From Chryseobacterium antibioticum (GTDB lineage Bacteria; Bacteroidota; Bacteroidia; Flavobacteriales; Weeksellaceae): a stretch of DNA of 64,000 bases. Under the pieces are notes generated by a model. That model did no database searches and was not told the DNA's origin. It saw only the letters and a program-made list of their open reading frames with translations. Both the position numbers and the translations under genes were made by a program. Below are positions 8,505 through 16,134 of this stretch, piece after piece; position 1 is the first letter of the stretch, and every line of letters starts with the position of its first letter. The stretch is taken from assembly GCF_012927325.1 (NCBI RefSeq), contig NZ_JABBGI010000001.1, positions 62,001 through 126,000 on the forward strand, in the 5' to 3' direction.

Positions 8505-8672
8505 TTAGCAATTGATATACCGGCAATTCCATATATCGCTTGCCCATTCACAACAATAGCCGTCCTCATTGGAAGTACAGCATACCTTGTCACGGTGGAT
8601 GTCGCCTCCTTTTAGGTTCTTAAGCTCTTGCCTGTTAAGTTTTCGTGCGTTCAGATGTTTTTTTGTTTTCAT
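8505..8672 (-). CDS. Double-glycine-leader, Cys-rich small peptide (bacteriocin-like precursor)
   Basis: 55 residues from ATG at 8672. A basic leader, MKTKKHLNARKLNRQELKNL, ends in KGG, and the following 32-residue core has six cysteines (CC, CC, C, C). Leaders of this form (Leu/Glu-rich helix ending in GG) are cut by C39-peptidase ABC exporters or recognised by peptide-modifying enzymes. No such exporter or modification enzyme is visible in this window. It is flanked by a strong terminator and no clear TAnnTTTG promoter. It was found by reading the minus strand by eye because it is short. The function is unknown; it could be a bacteriocin-like or signalling peptide. Confidence 0.72.
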   Translation of the reverse strand: MKTKKHLNARKLNRQELKNLKGGDIHRDKVCCTSNEDGYCCEWASDIWNCRYINC

Positions 8673-8893
8673 AGTTAATATGTTTTAAGATTTGGTTAAC
8701 TAAATATACATAAAATACTACAAATCAATTAATAAATACAATCAAACACCTAAATAAGGCTACATAGTTCACAGCAAAAACAATAGTATAGTAAATTACT
8801 TTCGGGGTAGGAATTTTAGATTTTATTGTACTTCAATTTTAAAATGTCAACATATTGAACGTGATGCTTTCTGTTATCTGTGTTTTAAAATGA

Positions 8894-9796
8894 TCAGTTT
8901 AGTGTTTTATATTCACTTGGAGAAACGCCTACTTTGGCTTTGAATAATCTTGTGAAATGTTGCGGGTATTTAAATCCGAGATCATAAGAAATTTCACTGA
9001 TGGATTTTGATGGATTCAAGATCTGTTCCTTCGCAGCATCGATCAGTTTATTGTGAATAAATTCCTGAGCGGAAACCCCTAATTCTTTTTTGATCAGGTC
9101 GCCGAAGTAATTAGCAGAAAGGTTCAGTTTTTCGGCAAAGTAATTGACCATCGGGAAACCTATATTTTTAGGATTATCCGATTTAAAATAATCATCTACC
9201 AGGTTTTCAAACTTTCCAATCACGCCCTGATTGATATGATCTCTGGTAATAAACTGACGGTCATAGAAACGCATACAGTAGTTTAAGAACAGTTCAATAT
9301 TGTTCACAATCAATGATTTGCTATGCTTATCAATGGATTGTTCGAGTTCAAGTCTTATGTTTTTAAAACATTCTAAAACAATTTCTCTTTCTTTTTCTGA
9401 GAGATGCAAAGCTTCGTGAACGTCATAGGAAAAGAAACTATAATCATTGATATTTTTGCCGAGATTGGTTCCTTTGATCAGATCAGGGTGAAACAGCAAT
9501 GCATATCCACCGGGCTGTATTGACTTTCCATCGTTGGTTACTCCACTCACCTGCCCCGGAGCAATGAAGACCAGCGTTCCTTCCTGATAGTCGTAGCTGT
9601 GTTTGCCGTAATGCATATCACCGCAAATGACATCTTTCAGAAAAACAGTATAAAAGGTATATGTTCTTCTGTACTGGCAAATAGGATCAGATTTTGAAAA
9701 ATCTACTACACTTACCAGCGGATGTAGCGTTTCATTATTAACCATTTTATTGTAATCTGAAACACTCTTCACTTTCTCAACTTCCTGATCTTCCAT
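8894..9796 (-). CDS. AraC-family transcriptional regulator
   Basis: 300 residues. The N-terminal half is a cupin-like sensing domain (VFIAPGQVSG region, about 80-100). The C-terminal 100 residues hold the two AraC helix-turn-helix motifs, with the landmarks LNLSANYFGDLIKKELG, IHNKLIDAAKEQIL, ISEISYDLGFKYPQHFTRLFKAKVG and SPSEYK. It diverges from a cupin gene and an alcohol dehydrogenase, which are its likely targets by position. The effector is unknown. Confidence 0.9.
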   Translation of the reverse strand: MEDQEVEKVKSVSDYNKMVNNETLHPLVSVVDFSKSDPICQYRRTYTFYTVFLKDVICGDMHYGKHSYDYQEGTLVFIAPGQVSGVTNDGKSIQPGGYALLFHPDLIKGTNLGKNINDYSFFSYDVHEALHLSEKEREIVLECFKNIRLELEQSIDKHSKSLIVNNIELFLNYCMRFYDRQFITRDHINQGVIGKFENLVDDYFKSDNPKNIGFPMVNYFAEKLNLSANYFGDLIKKELGVSAQEFIHNKLIDAAKEQILNPSKSISEISYDLGFKYPQHFTRLFKAKVGVSPSEYKTLN

Positions 9797-9927
9797 AGAC
9801 TGTCTTTTTAATCTTATTCAAAATTACCACTTTCTCACGTACTGTATAGGATGTCTGTAAAATTGGTAGGTATTTCGGTAATCTGTATAAGCTGTGTTTA
9901 TTTAAAAGTATCGAATTTTGTACCGTT

Positions 9928-10332
9928 ATGGAAACATTGAATACAAACATTTTTCCAAAAGGAGAAAAAGCCCCTGAAGCTTACTTCTCCGGAGGAACAG
10001 CATGGGTGCAGATTCTAAAGCCCAACGAAGATGATCTGAACTGCCAGATCGGAAATGTTATTTTTGAGCCCGGATGCAGAAATAACTGGCATTCTCACGG
10101 TGGTGGCCAGATTTTAATCGTAACTTCAGGAACCGGATTTTATCAGGAAAAAGGAAAACCGGCTCAGGTATTACATGCGTGAGATGTCGTAAATATTCTT
10201 CCCCATATCATCCACTGGCATGACGCTGCTCCAGATAGTGAATTCGCACATATAGCGATTAATCCCAATACGCAAAACGGTATTGTGGAATGGCTGGAAC
10301 CGGTAAATGACGAGGAATACAACAATTTATAA
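9928..10332 (+). pseudogene. Cupin-domain protein gene interrupted by an in-frame TGA
   Basis: The frame runs 84 codons from ATG 9928 to TGA at 10180-10182, then continues open for 49 codons to TAA at 10330-10332. Joined, it gives a normal small cupin of about 134 residues. The first half has the metal-binding motif NNWHSHGGGQILIVTSGTG, and the second half has VVNILPHIIHWHDAAP. The stop replaces the residue after VLHA, where the cupin consensus expects Gly, so one base change (GGA to TGA) explains it. Homologues are often described as quercetinase-like or carboxymuconolactone-associated cupins. It is either a recent nonsense mutation or a sequencing error. I see no selenocysteine signal. Confidence 0.85.
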
Positions 10333-10364
10333 CTAAACTTAATTAACTTAAATCAAATAAACCA

Positions 10365-11417
10365 ATGAGCACATTAACAGTAAAAGCCTACGGAGCTGAG
10401 TCTACCACAGCAGACCTGAAAGAAATGAATATCGAAAGAAGAGAAACTACACCCACAGACATAGAAATTGACATTCTATACTGCGGAGTATGCCACTCTG
10501 ATCTTCATACAGCCCGTAATGACTGGGGCGGAACAATGTATCCTGCTGTTCCCGGTCATGAGATCGTAGGCAGAATTACGAAAATAGGAAATGAAGTCAC
10601 TAAATTTAAAGTGGGAGACCTAGCTGCAGTAGGATGCATGGTAGATTCATGCGGACACTGCGACAGCTGTAAGCAGGATCTTGAGCAATACTGTCTCAAT
10701 GGATTTACAGGAACATATAATGGAAAAGACAAGCATTTGGGAGGCCATACTTTTGGCGGATATTCTGAGAAAGTAGTTGTAGATGAAAGCTTCGTTTTAA
10801 GAGTGCCGGAAAATCTGGCTCTGGCTGCTGTAGCACCGCTTCTCTGCGCAGGAATTACGACATGGTCTCCATTGAGACACTGGAATGTTGGGCCGAACTC
10901 TAAAGTTGCTGTTGTAGGTTTGGGCGGACTGGGACATATGGCCATTAAATTAGCAAAAGGTCTAGGAGCTGAAGTTACTTTATTCTCCAGAACTCCGGGG
11001 AAAACGGAAGATGCAAAACAATTGGGTGCAGACCACGTTGTTATTTCAACAGATGAAGAGCATATGAACTCTGTAAAAGGAAAATTCGATGTCATTATTG
11101 ATACTGTCCCTTATGTACATGATGTAAATCCTTATGTTGCCACTTTAAATATCAGCGGAACATTAGTTTTAGTAGGATATTTAGGCGGTTTAGAGCCTAT
11201 CTTAAATACAGTTCCTATGATCATGGGAAGAAGATCTGTAGCGGCTTCTTTAATCGGAGGTATTGCTGAAACTCAGGAAATGCTGAATTTCTGCGGCGAA
11301 CACAATATTGTTTCTGAAATTGAGATCATAAAAATGCAGGAGATCAATGAAGCATATGAAAGAATGCTGAAAAGCGATGTAAGGTACCGTTTCGTTATCG
11401 ACATGAAGTCTCTGTAA
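10365..11417 (+). CDS. Zinc-dependent NAD(P) alcohol dehydrogenase
   Basis: 350 residues of the medium-chain dehydrogenase family, closest in look to YahK/cinnamyl-alcohol-type aldehyde reductases. The catalytic zinc ligands are in CGVCHSDLHTA and PGHEIVG. The structural zinc cluster is CGHCDSCKQDLEQYC. The Rossmann motif is VVGLGGLGHMAIKLAKGLGAE, followed by FSRTPGK, which favours NADP(H). It probably reduces aldehydes to alcohols in the cytoplasm. It follows the broken cupin by 32 nt and is probably cotranscribed with it. A bidirectional terminator follows. Confidence 0.93.
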   Translation: MSTLTVKAYGAESTTADLKEMNIERRETTPTDIEIDILYCGVCHSDLHTARNDWGGTMYPAVPGHEIVGRITKIGNEVTKFKVGDLAAVGCMVDSCGHCDSCKQDLEQYCLNGFTGTYNGKDKHLGGHTFGGYSEKVVVDESFVLRVPENLALAAVAPLLCAGITTWSPLRHWNVGPNSKVAVVGLGGLGHMAIKLAKGLGAEVTLFSRTPGKTEDAKQLGADHVVISTDEEHMNSVKGKFDVIIDTVPYVHDVNPYVATLNISGTLVLVGYLGGLEPILNTVPMIMGRRSVAASLIGGIAETQEMLNFCGEHNIVSEIEIIKMQEINEAYERMLKSDVRYRFVIDMKSL

Positions 11418-11440
11418 GATTTTCAGACTTGAATAAAAAA

Positions 11441-11464
11441 AGACTCTTCACTTTGGAAGAGTCT
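11441..11464. terminator. Bidirectional terminator between convergent genes
   Basis: AGACTCTTC (11441-11449) and GAAGAGTCT (11456-11464) form a 9-bp stem with a 6-nt loop. A-run on the left and T-run on the right let it serve both the dehydrogenase (plus) and the HxlR gene (minus). Confidence 0.8.
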
Positions 11465-11476
11465 TTTTTATTTATA

Positions 11477-11836
11477 CTAATAGGCCTTTTTCATATCCTG
11501 AAAAGCCCAGTCTGCCATCGCATCAATTACCGGAGCCAATTTGAGGCCTGCTTTACTCAATTCATAGGTAACATGCGGAGGAACTACCGGTTTTGCTGTT
11601 CTTATAATTAATCCGTCAGCTTCTAACTGTTTAAGATGCTGGATCAGCATTTTTTCTGTTACTTCAGGTATAGCTCTTTTTAATTCGCTGTATCTTTTCC
11701 CTCCTGTTGAAAGATTAAACAGAATAATAGGTTTCCAAAAACCACCTATTTTTTCCATTACATACATTACAGGGCAATGTTCTAATATGCTTTTTCTGTT
11801 CTGCTGAATCGTAGAACTCTCTTTAATTGCTGTCAT
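11477..11836 (-). CDS. HxlR-family transcriptional regulator
   Basis: 119 residues from ATG 11836. The HxlR winged-helix signature is clear: CPVMYVMEKIGGFWKPIIL, then RYSELKRAIPEVTEKMLIQHLKQLEADGLI, then PPHVTYELSKAGLKLAPVIDAM. The frame extends 112 codons further upstream, but that extension runs across the divergent promoter and encodes nothing family-like, so MTAIKESS is the start. HxlR proteins usually respond to electrophiles or redox stress and repress a divergent oxidoreductase; here the neighbour is an NmrA-like oxidoreductase. Confidence 0.9.
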   Translation of the reverse strand: MTAIKESSTIQQNRKSILEHCPVMYVMEKIGGFWKPIILFNLSTGGKRYSELKRAIPEVTEKMLIQHLKQLEADGLIIRTAKPVVPPHVTYELSKAGLKLAPVIDAMADWAFQDMKKAY

Positions 11837-11851
11837 GATACATACTTTAGG

Positions 11852-11890
11852 GTAAGTACTTGTATAAAAGTAAGTACAAATATAACTTTG
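11852..11890 (+). promoter_or_regulatory. Promoter of the NmrA-like gene overlapped by repeat operator
   Basis: TTG (11860-11862), a 20-bp spacer, then TAACTTTG (11883-11890) make a good Bacteroidota promoter. Within it GTAAGTAC occurs twice (11852-11859 and 11870-11877), and GTACTT (11856-11861) with AAGTAC (11872-11877) form an inverted repeat 22 bp across. The dyad covers the -33 element and the spacer, as expected for repression by the divergent HxlR protein. Confidence 0.6.
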
Positions 11891-11915
11891 TATCAGAAAA
11901 TAAACAACATTTATT

Positions 11916-12794
11916 ATGAAAATTATTGTAACAGGTTCTTTAGGGAACACCGCAAAACCATTAGCACAGCAATTAATTGCAGAAGGCCATGATATTACTG
12001 TCATCAGCAGCAGTGATTCTAAAAAAGAAGAGATCGAATCATTAGGAGCAAAAGCTGCCATCGGTTCTATTAATGATCTGGATTTTCTTACAAAAACATT
12101 TGAGGGAGCAGATGCTGTATTTGCGATGACTCCACCGATCATGGGCGAAAGTAATATCATTAAAAACACCATTAAAGCAGGTGAAAATTACGCTGAAGCT
12201 GCAAAAAAAACAGGGGTAAAAAGAATCGTGATGTTAAGCAGCGTAGGAGCAGATTCTCCTGTTGAGAACGGTCCTATTGCAGGACTTCATCACATCGAAA
12301 AATTATATAATGAGCTGGAAAATACTTCTGTGACCTTTCTAAGAGCAGGATATTTTTATATTAATTTCTTTAATGATATTCCATTGATTAAAAACGCGGG
12401 AATTATCGGCGGAAACTATTCAGGGAATATAAGTATTCCTCTGGTTCATCCTGCTGATATTGCTAAAGTTGCTGCTGAAGAATTAGTGAAAACCTCAACA
12501 GGTAAAAATATCCGGTATATTGTAAGCGATGTGCGTAAAGCCTCTGATTTTGCTGTGGTTTTGGGTTCAGCAGTCGGAAATTCAGAACTACCCTGGGTTG
12601 AATTTACGGATGCGCAGTCACTAGACGGAATGAAGCAGGCAGGACTTCCTGAAGAAATGGCTCATTTATATGTTGAGATGGGTAAAGGAATCAGAACGGG
12701 AGTCGTTCAGGCCGATTTTATCGAACAGGGTTCACCTGTTGATGGCAAGATTAAATTGGAAGAGTTTGCGAAAGAATTTGCTTCTAAATATTAA
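11916..12794 (+). CDS. NmrA-like NAD(P)-binding oxidoreductase (SDR-type)
   Basis: 292 residues. The N-terminus MKIIVTGSLGNTAKPLAQQLIAEGH is a Rossmann dinucleotide-binding start of the atypical SDR/NmrA group (here GSLGNTAKP in place of GATGxxG). It is followed by VFAMTPPIMG and RIVMLSSVGAD, where the SDR serine is usual but the Tyr-x3-Lys pair is not evident. Homologues include quinone oxidoreductase 2-like enzymes and redox sensors. Divergent pairing with HxlR suggests induction by electrophiles or quinones, which is inference. Confidence 0.85.
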   Translation: MKIIVTGSLGNTAKPLAQQLIAEGHDITVISSSDSKKEEIESLGAKAAIGSINDLDFLTKTFEGADAVFAMTPPIMGESNIIKNTIKAGENYAEAAKKTGVKRIVMLSSVGADSPVENGPIAGLHHIEKLYNELENTSVTFLRAGYFYINFFNDIPLIKNAGIIGGNYSGNISIPLVHPADIAKVAAEELVKTSTGKNIRYIVSDVRKASDFAVVLGSAVGNSELPWVEFTDAQSLDGMKQAGLPEEMAHLYVEMGKGIRTGVVQADFIEQGSPVDGKIKLEEFAKEFASKY

Positions 12795-12877
12795 TTTGTT
12801 TGGTCTTAAAACAAAAATTCAAGACTGAAACTTAATCTACGTCGATTCAGTTTTTACTTTAAAGTTTCTATAAAAAA

Positions 12878-12906
12878 GTTTCGGCGCACCTGCGGTGCGC
12901 CGAAAC
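12878..12906. terminator. Perfect 13-bp GC-rich hairpin between convergent genes
   Basis: GTTTCGGCGCACC (12878-12890), loop TGC, then the exact complement (12894-12906). It lies between a plus-strand and a minus-strand gene and is preceded by six A, so for the minus-strand gene a T-run follows the stem. A weaker ACTGAA/TTCAGT pair lies just upstream at about 12823-12855. Confidence 0.65.
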
Positions 12907-12956
12907 TATAATTTTAAACTATTTTGTAAGTTTTAGAGATCAATTTCAACCTCAAT

Positions 12957-14240
12957 TTATTTTTTCTCCTTCAACGTTTCTTTTAAAACTTTAAGTTTTC
13001 CATCGATAGGCTGTTCTATTTTCAAACCTAATATTTCAGCGACTAATGGATATACATTGACATTCGAAAACTCTTCAACAACTACGTTATTTTTAAATTC
13101 CGGGCCCCAGGCCAAAAATGTAGCTTTCATTTCGGGAACAAGTCTTGCATTGTAGCCATGCTTTCCGACTGATGTTTTCTTTCCTTTTTCCAAAAATATT
13201 TTTGGAGCTTTTGGAATAAGAAGGATCTGGCCTATTCTCTGGTACTGATCGTCTTTGGTACCGAAATGCAAATATTTAGGAAGCCTTTTATCTAAATACA
13301 CTTCGTAATCGTCTGTTTTTCCGGCTTTAAGTTCCTGATACACTGATTTAACCTCTGTCGGATTTTTCACTACAACTCTTAATAATGTCTGAGAGTTATA
13401 AAAATCAAATCTGTCTTTATTAAAGAGGATGGCAGGAATTTCTAACGGGCTGCCACCGTCTACTTTGATCATTCCGTGGTCCGAAACAAAAACGAAGTTT
13501 ACGTTTTTCAATCCTAAACCATTGATTTTCTGAACTAAATCGCCTATTGCATGATCTATTAAATGAACTGCATCTTCTGTTTCTTTGGCTTCCGGCCCGA
13601 AGTGATGTCCGCTTCCATCAACCTCAGGAAAATATAAGGAAATAAAATGAGGCCTTTTATCCATCGGTAATTTCAGCCAATCAATTACTTTATCAACTTT
13701 TTCAGCGGGAGTGAATTTTTCATGATACGGATAATAGTAAGTGGGTCTTTTTCCTCCGGCATCACTTGCAGAACCTACCCACATTAGCGAAGCCGAAACC
13801 ATTCCCTGTTTTTCAGCCAATCCCCAAAGAGGAACTCCACCATACCAGCTTCCGTCTTCTGCATTTTTTTTATCACTCATGGCATAGAATTCTTTTCTCT
13901 TATAATCATAGAAAAAATTATCGATCAAGCCGTGATGTGATGGGTATAGGCCGGTAATCAGACTCCAGTGATTAGGAAAAGTGATGCTTGGATAACTGGG
14001 AATCATGGCTTTGGCCTGAACTCCCCCACCGGAAAGTTTTAAAAGGTTCTCCGCATTGTATTTTTTAGCATAATCATAACGGAAGCCATCCGTTGAGATC
14101 ATGATCACATAAGGTTTCGTCTGTGCATCAACACTGTTATAACGGTTGGGAATGATAACCTGAGCAGTATCAACCGGTGCTTTCTGTGCAAAAAGTGTTA
14201 AAGAAAAAATAAGCAGTAAAAAATGCAGTCCTCGCTTCAT
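12957..14240 (-). CDS. Secreted nucleotide pyrophosphatase/phosphodiesterase (NPP, alkaline phosphatase superfamily)
   Basis: 427 residues from ATG 14240, which begins a signal peptide (MKRGLHFLLLIFSLTLFAQ). The frame could start six codons earlier. Metal and nucleophile sites of the NPP family are visible: MISTDGFRYDY, the nucleophile threonine in PSYPSITFPNHWSLITGLYP, YFPEVDGSGHHFGPE, and VFVSDHGMI, with a last metal-site histidine in SVGKHGYNARL. It is probably periplasmic or surface-exposed and hydrolyses nucleotide or phosphodiester substrates. It stands alone. Confidence 0.92.
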   Translation of the reverse strand: MKRGLHFLLLIFSLTLFAQKAPVDTAQVIIPNRYNSVDAQTKPYVIMISTDGFRYDYAKKYNAENLLKLSGGGVQAKAMIPSYPSITFPNHWSLITGLYPSHHGLIDNFFYDYKRKEFYAMSDKKNAEDGSWYGGVPLWGLAEKQGMVSASLMWVGSASDAGGKRPTYYYPYHEKFTPAEKVDKVIDWLKLPMDKRPHFISLYFPEVDGSGHHFGPEAKETEDAVHLIDHAIGDLVQKINGLGLKNVNFVFVSDHGMIKVDGGSPLEIPAILFNKDRFDFYNSQTLLRVVVKNPTEVKSVYQELKAGKTDDYEVYLDKRLPKYLHFGTKDDQYQRIGQILLIPKAPKIFLEKGKKTSVGKHGYNARLVPEMKATFLAWGPEFKNNVVVEEFSNVNVYPLVAEILGLKIEQPIDGKLKVLKETLKEKK

Positions 14241-14358
14241 TATAGAAATTTTCAGCAAAGTTACTGTGTCGAAACCTGAGATGAAAGTTTAATGGGTTAA
14301 AAAATCATTAAAAACAATTTTTAGAATGTGTTTTAAATAAAATGTTGTTCTTACAGGT

Positions 14359-15363
14359 TTAAGTCTCTTCTGATTCTTTCTTCCCTATCTGACTAATATA
14401 TTCACTCGGCGTAATTCCTTCTATCTGTTTAAAAACTCTATTGAAAGTAGCTTGGTTAGAAAATCCAGCTTCTGTATAAATATACATTAAGGTTAGCTTC
14501 TGTAAGTTGCTTTCATCAATAAGCTTTTTCACATAATTAATCCTGTGTACATTTAAGTAATTACTAAAATTCTGGTATCCTTTGCAGCGGATTATCTTGG
14601 AGAGATATGTATAATTGACATTTAAAGAAGTACTTAGCATGGATATGTTCAAATTTGTTTTTTGAAACATTTTATCATTCCTCATCATACTTTCCAGTTC
14701 TTTAAATAGCTTTTCAGCCGTCTCATCGTTAATAACTCCATTTTCAGCTGTTTTTTGCAGAATAGGGGTTTTGGTATTCTCTTTCTTACTATTAATCAAT
14801 TCCTTATCCTCAACATCGATCAGGACCTTAAGCTTATTTATTTTATTATTATAGACAAGCAACAAAATGATAACAACAAGATTAAACCCAAAAAGAAATA
14901 CATCGGAAATAATAACTTCACTACGAGAATACTTTGGAAAGGTAAGATCAAAATACTGATATACTAAAAAACAAGTAAGAATATTTACGATTAAATAGAT
15001 AGAATATAGAATAGTATGCTTCTTTTGAAAAAAAACATATGCTACTAATGGAAGAGGAAATAAAGAAACAACATTACCGATAGAGTTACCCCAAAAAGTA
15101 AGCATAATGTAAAAGTTATACAATGGAGCAATAATCATATATCCATGAATTATTCGGTCTGCGGCATACTTTCCTTTTATCAGAATATAAGTGTAAGAAA
15201 GAATAATTAATCCACCCGTAAGATACAACACTATAGTTGCATTGTAAATAAAAAATTGGAAAATAATAATGTACAGTATAAGAATACTGCACATGATAAT
15301 GATGTACAGATGTATAAAATGTTTTTTTAGATTTTCGATTTCACTCAGGTATAAATCCCTCAT
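14359..15363 (-). CDS. Membrane-anchored AraC-family regulator
   Basis: 334 residues. The first about 170 residues are five or six hydrophobic segments separated by short loops. The C-terminal about 120 residues carry an AraC DNA-binding domain: LSTSLNVNYTYLSKIIRCKG, NYLNVHRINYVKKLIDE, LMYIYTEAGFSNQATFNRVFKQIEG and TPSEYISQIG. It probably senses a membrane or envelope signal directly, without a separate kinase. The gene is AT-rich relative to 1-14 kb. The divergent decayed gene and the secreted fibrinogen-like gene are candidate targets by position only. Confidence 0.88.
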   Translation of the reverse strand: MRDLYLSEIENLKKHFIHLYIIIMCSILILYIIIFQFFIYNATIVLYLTGGLIILSYTYILIKGKYAADRIIHGYMIIAPLYNFYIMLTFWGNSIGNVVSLFPLPLVAYVFFQKKHTILYSIYLIVNILTCFLVYQYFDLTFPKYSRSEVIISDVFLFGFNLVVIILLLVYNNKINKLKVLIDVEDKELINSKKENTKTPILQKTAENGVINDETAEKLFKELESMMRNDKMFQKTNLNISMLSTSLNVNYTYLSKIIRCKGYQNFSNYLNVHRINYVKKLIDESNLQKLTLMYIYTEAGFSNQATFNRVFKQIEGITPSEYISQIGKKESEET

Positions 15364-15537
15364 TTTTTAACCTATCAAATAATTATCTTTCAATTATGTT
15401 TTACACAAACAATTGATTAACAGAGATATATTTATTTTAAATTTATATTCAAAATCAACTCATGTTCAATTATTTTGATTTACTAAGGTATGTAATTTTG
15501 TAGAATCAAAATAGATAATTCGCAAATCCCTCACAAA

Positions 15538-16100
15538 TTGAATACACTTGGTATCTATAGAAAAATATTGCTCAGCATTATGCTGGTAATATTTCTTTTT
15601 GTAAATGCCCGGGATAGGAACGATTCAGCACATAACAGAAATATAGAAAAAAAATAACAAACAGCTAACATTTTTATTTCCGAAGGAACATCTGTTTATG
15701 GAAAAAGAATGATTTATAATGCAAAGTTTTCTGCTATAAAAAAGAAAAGGTTCAAAACAGATACAAGATTTTCAGCTCAAAAAAAATCACTCCTTCAAAG
15801 ACAAAGCAAAAAAGATCAATTGTAAAGAAAAATTATTATGAAAACATAACTATTAATAGTGAGTCAAATAAAGAGTTACAAGCTGCTGCAAATCAAAAAG
15901 CTGAATGCATTAGATTATCAGAATATTATAAATCAGATTTAGCAATTCTTTATAAAACATGCACAAGATTATATTTTTTCAAGAAACTACTCCCCTCCAT
16001 CTATAATCATACTCCAATTGAGAATGGTAAAAATATGACTTTAAGTATCAGACCACCACCAAAAATCATTTTCAATCTATGTACAAAAAAAAGAGTATAA
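15538..16100 (+). pseudogene. Decayed small secreted-protein gene
   Basis: A signal-peptide-like start can be read from TTG 15538 or ATG 15580 (KILLSIMLVIFLFVNARD). The frame hits TAA at 15655, continues as ANIFISEGTSVYGKRMIYN to a second stop near 15825, and shifts frame around 15800-15830. It then runs open as KRSIVKKNYYENITINSES through LSIRPPPKIIF to TAA at 16098-16100. The pieces fit one protein of about 185 residues with a nonsense codon and a frameshift. The pattern 'secreted start, SEGTxVxG, basic middle, RPPP end' resembles small flavobacterial secreted proteins I remember, but I cannot name a family. A TAATTTTG box lies at 15493-15500. Confidence 0.45.
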
Positions 16101-16134
16101 AGCTATTCTCCATTAAAAAAATTTAAACCTTATT

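Noticed and set aside
10180-10182. Selenocysteine reading of TGA in the cupin gene
   Set aside because: The position is a conserved glycine, not a catalytic Cys, and no hairpin or selA/selB context is visible.
11837-12172. Long upstream extension of the HxlR frame
   Set aside because: Runs across the divergent promoter and into the opposite gene; the family starts at MTAIKESS.
15364-16134. CRISPR or repeat array in the AT-rich gap
   Set aside because: No regularly spaced repeats; the open pieces are better explained by a decayed gene.
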